From: BOG-908 sp964242115
GTDB taxonomy: Bacteria; Pseudomonadota; Alphaproteobacteria; Acetobacterales; Acetobacteraceae
DNA length: 64,000 bases
Assembly: GCA_964242115.1 (NCBI GenBank)
Contig: CAXSZX010000008.1
Span: 114,705-178,704, forward strand
Reading direction: 5' to 3'
Made by a program: the position numbers and the translations under genes. The notes beneath the pieces are model-generated. The model was not told the origin of the DNA, did no database searches, and saw only the letters and a list, made by a program, of their open reading frames with translations. Position 1 is the first letter of the stretch. Every line of letters begins with the position of its first letter. Positions 58,513 through 64,000 of the stretch are shown here, one piece after another.

Positions 58513-59739
58513 CTATCCAGCCAACGCCCGCTCCCTCTCCGCGTGCACGCCCAGCACCGCCGAAGGCTGCAGACGCGCCGTGCAGATCAGCATCGCGATG
58601 AAGTAGACGATCGGGCCGAATTGCTGGTATCCGCCGGTGAACAGCAGCAGCACCAGCGCAGGCGCCACCAGCACGCTCTGCCGCGGCGCGCGCTGGGCAA
58701 ACACGAACAGGCACACGTACAGCACCAGCGCCGGCAGGCCATATTCCAGCCAGATCTTGATCGGCGTGTTCATCGAGTACTCGTAGGGCACCGTCAGGTT
58801 CTGCGACGTTCCGGCACCCATGCCGAACAGGTTTACCTGCGGAAACTCGCGCGTCACGTCGCCCAGCACCCAGAACGGTGCGACGAACCGGTCGTGCCCG
58901 CTGGTGCCTTGCACGTTGAACTCGCCCAGCCTGCTCTGCGCGATGTCGGCCACTTCGGGCACCACCAGGCTGACCGCGCCGGCTAGCACCGCGGCGAACA
59001 CCAGCACCAGTGCCGCCAGCAACACGCCGCGCACACCCAGCCGCAACGCCACCGCCACCACGAACGCCGCCAACACCAGTATGCCGGTGCCCGATTCGGC
59101 CAGAACCAGCGCCAGGCCCAGCACGCCGAGCCAGACCAGCCGACGGAAATACATCATTTCGATGATGATGCCCATCGCCATGAACTGCGACATCACCGAG
59201 GGCTCGACCAGGAAGAACCCGTTGGACTTGAGCAGGCTGCCGATACCGAAATCGATCTTCAAATTGTAGCCGGCTTCGAACAGCAGCGAGTCCGGCACGA
59301 AACCCTTGAAGCTGAACACCTGCACGCCGGCAAACTGCGCTGCGAACTGCACGATGCCGCAGATGGCGATGGCGATGATGAAGCTGTTCACCAGCCGGAA
59401 GAACGCGTCCTCGTCCACCGGCTTTGCGAACACGAAAATCGGGAACGCGGTTATACCGAGAAACTGGAAGTAGGACGCGAAGCTCACCTGCGCGTTGAAC
59501 GGCGGGTGTCCGAACGCAAGGCTGATCGCGCCGAGGCAGGACATCAACACGATGCCGATGTAGACCAGCAGCCTGGGGCGATGGATGACAATCGAACCCT
59601 GCACCAGGCCGTAACCGGCCAGCGCCAGCCCGATCGGACCCGCGATGGAGAGCTGCTGGCTGGCGCCGAACGGCACGCCGAAGCGCTGCAGGAACGTGGC
59701 GCAGATCATGATGCCGATGACGAACCAGCGGATGGTCAT
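58513..59739 (-). CDS. O-antigen polymerase / ligase-like membrane protein
   Basis: 408 residues with about 10 hydrophobic helices and one long periplasmic loop (about residues 265-325), the layout of Wzy and WaaL proteins. The loop has SRLGEFNVQGTSGHDRFVAP and NLFGMGAGTSQNLTVPYEYS, typical of Wzy-like loops with GxGxG and R/H residues. It probably polymerises or exports a surface polysaccharide. The acyltransferase gene upstream in the same direction fits an exopolysaccharide locus, but no glycosyltransferases are nearby here. Confidence 0.82.
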   Translation of the reverse strand: MTIRWFVIGIMICATFLQRFGVPFGASQQLSIAGPIGLALAGYGLVQGSIVIHRPRLLVYIGIVLMSCLGAISLAFGHPPFNAQVSFASYFQFLGITAFPIFVFAKPVDEDAFFRLVNSFIIAIAICGIVQFAAQFAGVQVFSFKGFVPDSLLFEAGYNLKIDFGIGSLLKSNGFFLVEPSVMSQFMAMGIIIEMMYFRRLVWLGVLGLALVLAESGTGILVLAAFVVAVALRLGVRGVLLAALVLVFAAVLAGAVSLVVPEVADIAQSRLGEFNVQGTSGHDRFVAPFWVLGDVTREFPQVNLFGMGAGTSQNLTVPYEYSMNTPIKIWLEYGLPALVLYVCLFVFAQRAPRQSVLVAPALVLLLFTGGYQQFGPIVYFIAMLICTARLQPSAVLGVHAERERALAG

Positions 59740-59743
59740 TAGG

Positions 59744-59878
59744 AAGAAAGGCCTTCTTTTTTGAAAAAAAGAAGCAAAAAACCTTTGTTCCTTGGCGTGT
59801 AAGTTGTGGGAGAGTCCGCGACAGCAGAGACAAAAGTTTTTTGCTGCTTTTTTTCAAAAAAGCAGTCCTTGCTTTCTT
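59744..59878. repeat. family A palindromic repeat, copy A25
   Basis: Complete and well preserved. Left tip CTTC/GAAG, right tip CTGC/GCAG, each with T7/A7-type cores. Inner arms AAAAAACCTTTGTTCC and GAGACAAAAGTTTTTTGC; GAGAGTCCGCGACAGC in the centre. The two tips of this single copy use different stems. Confidence 0.93.
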
Positions 59879-59985
59879 TTCGCAGATGCAAAGCTTCGCA
59901 GGCCCAACAAGACTCAACGCCCCGAGCCGCTGGTCTCGATGCACGGCGATGCATCGCCGTTCCAAGCCGACGGCAGCCCGCGATA

Positions 59986-61122
59986 TCAGCCAACTTCACG
60001 GGCCTGGAACGACAGCCGGTGGTGCAGCAGGTGCCGCAGCCAGATCCCCGCCTGTCGTTCGAGCACGCGCTGGCTCGCCCAACCGAGCAGCAGCGCCGGC
60101 GGCAGGCTCAGCACGAGAAAGCTCAGCTGCGAGAACTCTCCCGCGCGCGCCACCACGCCGTAATGCCGCATGCCCACTTTGACCGAAGACATGACGATCG
60201 GGTGCCAAAGATAGAAGCTGTAGCTGATCGTACCCATGAATTGCATCGGCCGGGTCAGCAGCATGCGGCTCAGGCCGCCCTGGCCGTTGACGATCCCCCA
60301 GAAGCAGATGGTGACGGCAACGAACGCCGCGCCGCCCAACGCCAGCTCCGCCCCGCTCCACCGCGTCACCGGCGTCTCGATCAGCTGCAACGGGTCGAGC
60401 TGCTGCTGGATTTCCTGCCAGCACGCCAGGAACGCCACCAGCCAGACTGCCGGGTAGCGCCCCAGCACGCGCATCGCGCGGCACTCCACCAGGCCCTGCG
60501 CCACCAGCACGCCGGAGAGGAAAAATACACCGCGCGGGTAGAAGGCCAGCGCCAACAACCCGAGCGGCAGCAGGCACTGGACCGCTGTCAGCCCGATACG
60601 GCGGCGCAACGCCCAAGCAACCGCGCAGGTGGCGTAGAAGCACATCTCGTAGCTGAGCGTCCAGGCGGCGGGGTGGATCAGCTTGATGGGGAAGATGCCC
60701 GGCAGCGCTGCCAGGTTCGCCGCCAGCCACAGCGGGAACGCGTGCAACTCGCCGCGGCTGAAGCCCGGCAATCCGGCGATGATGCTGGTCAGTGAGATCG
60801 CCAGTATGGTGCACCACAGCGCCGGCAGCAGGCGGATCGCGCGGTCTTCGATGAACGCTGCTGGCCCGGACGCGCGGCGCAGCGTGCCGCAGATGACGAA
60901 GCCGCTGATGCAGAAGAACAGTTCCACACCGTATTGCAGGTTGCGCAGGCTGAACTGTGCGGCGTGGGTCAGCAGCGGTGCAAAGGTGGGCAGGCCGGAA
61001 TTGATGACGTGAAAGACGAACACCATTGCCGAGAACAACCCGCGCCCGCCGTGTACCTGGCGGTTGAAGCTCTTGGATTGCGCGCGCGGCGCCGCGTCCA
61101 CGCTCACCGCCTCGGCGTGCAC
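59986..61122 (-). CDS. acyltransferase 3 (OafA/YrhL-type) membrane protein
   Basis: 378 residues, about 10 helices. FVFHVINSG and VELFFCISGFVICGTLRRA are the acyltransferase-3 signature regions, with the His of FVFH matching the usual catalytic site; AIRLLPALWCTILAISLTS and AWTLSYEMCFYATCAVAWAL follow in the usual order. Transfers acyl groups, mostly acetyl, to surface sugars. GTG 61122 is the first start. It precedes the Wzy-like gene, separated by repeat A25. Confidence 0.88.
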   Translation of the reverse strand: MHAEAVSVDAAPRAQSKSFNRQVHGGRGLFSAMVFVFHVINSGLPTFAPLLTHAAQFSLRNLQYGVELFFCISGFVICGTLRRASGPAAFIEDRAIRLLPALWCTILAISLTSIIAGLPGFSRGELHAFPLWLAANLAALPGIFPIKLIHPAAWTLSYEMCFYATCAVAWALRRRIGLTAVQCLLPLGLLALAFYPRGVFFLSGVLVAQGLVECRAMRVLGRYPAVWLVAFLACWQEIQQQLDPLQLIETPVTRWSGAELALGGAAFVAVTICFWGIVNGQGGLSRMLLTRPMQFMGTISYSFYLWHPIVMSSVKVGMRHYGVVARAGEFSQLSFLVLSLPPALLLGWASQRVLERQAGIWLRHLLHHRLSFQAREVG

Positions 61123-61206
61123 GCGATTGCGTCCCTTCCAGTGCAGCCCAGTCTCACGTGCGTGATTGCCCGTTGACCTGGCCGCAAGCCTCCCCAGAGC
61201 GCACCC

Positions 61207-61260
61207 GAGGAAGCAAAAGTTTTTTGCTTCTTTTTTTCAAAAAAGAAGGCCTTGCTTGCC
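61207..61260. repeat. family A repeat, right half, copy A26
   Basis: Right arm: GAGGAAGCAAAAGTTTTTTG, CTTC/GAAG tip with core TTTTTTTCAAAAAA, GGCCTTGCTTGCC. It ends two bases before the ssb stop. The left half is absent. Confidence 0.85.
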
Positions 61261-61261
61261 T

Positions 61262-61777
61262 TCAGAACGGTATCTCGTCATCCAGATCACTCCCCCCCGG
61301 CGGCTCCCAGCTTGGCGATCCCCCACCACCCCCCGGCCGCGTGTTGGCCGAGGCCGGCCGAGCCGCCGGCGTCCGCGGTGCGTACCCGCCGCTGTCGCCC
61401 GAGAAGCTGCCCCCGCCCTCGCTGTTGCGCCCGCCCAGCAGCGTCATCTCGCCGCGGAAGCGGGCCAGCACCACCTCGGTTGTCTCGCGCTCGACACCGT
61501 CCTTGTCGGTGTATTTGCGGCTTTCCAGCGAGCCCTCGACGTAGACGGTAGAGCCCTTTTTCAGGTACTTCTCCGCGATCTCGCCGAGCTTCTCGTTGAA
61601 GATGGCGATGCGGTGCCACTGCGTCTTCTCGCGCCGCTCGCCGCTGTTCTTGTCGTTCCACGACTCACTGGTGGCGATGGAGAAGGAAACCACCTTGCCG
61701 CCGGTCTGCATCACGCGCGACTCGGGGTCCCGCCCCAGATTGCCGATGAGGATCACCTTGTTAACGCTGCCTGCCAT
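61262..61777 (-). CDS. ssb: single-stranded DNA-binding protein
   Basis: 171 residues from ATG 61777. OB-fold: AGSVNKVILIGNLGRDPESR, VVSFSIATSESWNDKNSGER, KTQWHRIAIFNEKLGEIAEK and LKKGSTVYVEGSLESRKYTD. A Gly/Pro/Ser-rich linker leads to the acidic tip DLDDEIPF, which binds partners such as RecO and PriA. It is divergent from uvrA, as in most bacteria, but I see no GTTC-N7-GTTC SOS box in the 638 bases between. Confidence 0.97.
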   Translation of the reverse strand: MAGSVNKVILIGNLGRDPESRVMQTGGKVVSFSIATSESWNDKNSGERREKTQWHRIAIFNEKLGEIAEKYLKKGSTVYVEGSLESRKYTDKDGVERETTEVVLARFRGEMTLLGGRNSEGGGSFSGDSGGYAPRTPAARPASANTRPGGGGGSPSWEPPGGSDLDDEIPF

Positions 61778-62075
61778 GTCCGCCTGCCTCTGGTTGCGCT
61801 CTGTTGCACCTATTACCCCCGCCGGGCCGTCCTGTGGCAAGGGCGTTGACCATCCTGCGCGTCGGTTGTGGCTCAGGTCGCCCGGACCTGTTTGGTAGGT
61901 TCCTGCCGGCAGCGGCGGCGTGGTCTGCTGGCCGGTGCTGTCGCAGTGTATACTCTAGCGGGTCTGCTGGCGGAGTCGCTTTAAGGATCAACCACCAACA
62001 CGCCTCGTGAGCTCGATGGCATCGGCCGTTTGGGTGCTTAGCTTGCACGTGAGGAGCCTGTTTCCTGCAAATTCA

Positions 62076-62210
62076 GGCAAGGCAAGCGGTTCTTTTTTAA
62101 AAAAAGAACCAAAAAACTTTTGTTCCCTGGGCGCGCGCTGCAGAAACCTCCGCGACAGCAGGACCAAAAGTTTTTTGCTGCTTTTTTTCAAAAAAGCAGG
62201 CCTTGCCTTC
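62076..62210. repeat. family A palindromic repeat, copy A27, between divergent ssb and uvrA
   Basis: Complete. Left tip GGTTC/GAACC (core TTTTTTAAAAAAA), right tip CTGC/GCAG. Inner arms AAAAAACTTTTGTTCCCTG and AGGACCAAAAGTTTTTTGC pair well; CCTCCGCGACAGC marks the centre. It lies in the space of two outward-reading genes. Bases 61778-62075 and 62211-62415 hold no gene I can see. Confidence 0.92.
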
Positions 62211-62299
62211 CTTGGCTTGCCTCCGGAAATCAGCGTCTGAACCGCTTGCGCAAAACGCTTCCCGACCCACCCCGTAACAGGCAGGTCTCAGGAAATCTT

Positions 62300-62326
62300 C
62301 TTGGTGCTCTTGGTGCTCTTGGTGGT
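62300..62326. repeat. 9-bp tandem repeat CTTGGTGCT/CTTGGTGGT
   Basis: Three contiguous copies: CTTGGTGCT at 62300, 62309 and (as CTTGGTGGT) 62318, continuing into TAATCTTCG. It lies about 90 bases before uvrA in non-coding DNA. The motif resembles short CTTGGTG-type intergenic repeats I recall from other bacteria; its function is unknown. Confidence 0.75.
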
Positions 62327-62415
62327 TAATCTTCGTTGCCCAAGTCGGCTCCGCGTCTCCCCCCGACCCATGACCATCTGCTAGACCGAACTTCATCTTC
62401 CGAGGTGCCAACCGC

Positions 62416-64000
<1,585 letters not shown>

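Noticed and set aside
61778..62415. SOS box between ssb and uvrA
   Set aside because: GTTC and GAAC occurrences here come from family A tips and do not have the 7-base spacing.

Overview
The window is chromosomal DNA from a GC-rich alphaproteobacterium, most probably a member of the Acetobacteraceae (Rhodospirillales). This rests on protein sequence character, on the gene orders ffh-rpsP-rimM-trmD-rplS-leuC-leuD-leuB and flgB-flgC-fliE-fliQ-fliR-flhB-cckA, on frequent GTG/TTG starts, and on an alphaproteobacterial SOS operator (GTTC-N7-GTTC) before recA. I found no rRNA, phage, transposase or CRISPR array. Nearly all genes are housekeeping, and the unusual content lies between them.

Layout. 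1-8.8 kb: end of a 2OG-Fe(II) oxygenase, a retropepsin-like lipoprotein, tmk, a cell-wall group (D,D-carboxypeptidase, RlpA-like, MltB), a secreted SRPBCC protein, a family 5 uracil-DNA glycosylase, and rdgB-rph. 9-11.7 kb: hrcA, a membrane protein, grpE. 11.8-19.9 kb: an unknown protein, a glycosyltransferase, argG, an SH3-like membrane protein, an exported peroxiredoxin, apbC/mrp. 20-22 kb: hflK-hflC. 22.3-29.7 kb: tRNA-Arg, then the ribosome/SRP operon running into leuCDB. 30-34.5 kb: a lysozyme-like protein, a DUF900 hydrolase, DUF3072, cytidine deaminase, recA. 34.7-41.2 kb: a broken cckA and two divergent flagellar export/basal-body operons. 41.3-46.8 kb: small stress-type proteins, hsp20, rpmE, a PEBP protein, an Fsr-like exporter, an unknown protein, rsmA. 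47-53.6 kb: hslU/hslV, an EAL protein, trpG, tRNA-Lys, two cyclophilins, coaD. 53.6-64 kb: gyrA, a DUF3311/sodium-solute symporter pair, a Wzy-like polymerase, an acyltransferase, ssb, and divergent uvrA running off the end.

The most striking feature is dense intergenic punctuation by two repeat families. Family A has about 29 whole, half or decayed copies, roughly one per 2.2 kb. A full copy is a 130-150 bp palindrome, and each arm carries its own A/T-cored hairpin at the tip. Tip stems differ between copies but stay self-complementary, so structure rather than sequence is conserved. Copies usually sit directly at the 3' end of a gene, which suggests bidirectional terminators spread as a non-autonomous mobile repeat. 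Family B (four copies) is a chain of GC-rich hairpins. Two copies enclose a 22-bp perfect stem with a related 26-nt loop; the two stems differ at several positions, always with matching changes on the other side. These repeats are my best candidate for an undescribed system.

Other points of interest are a frame break inside the receiver domain of CckA, a possible ROSE-type RNA thermometer before hsp20, tandem repeats in the GyrA tail and the Mrp linker, and a small unlisted gene between flgB and flgC. Start codons were often moved inward, because the longest open frames run backwards into family A repeats and acquire artificial Lys/Phe/Leu-rich N-termini.
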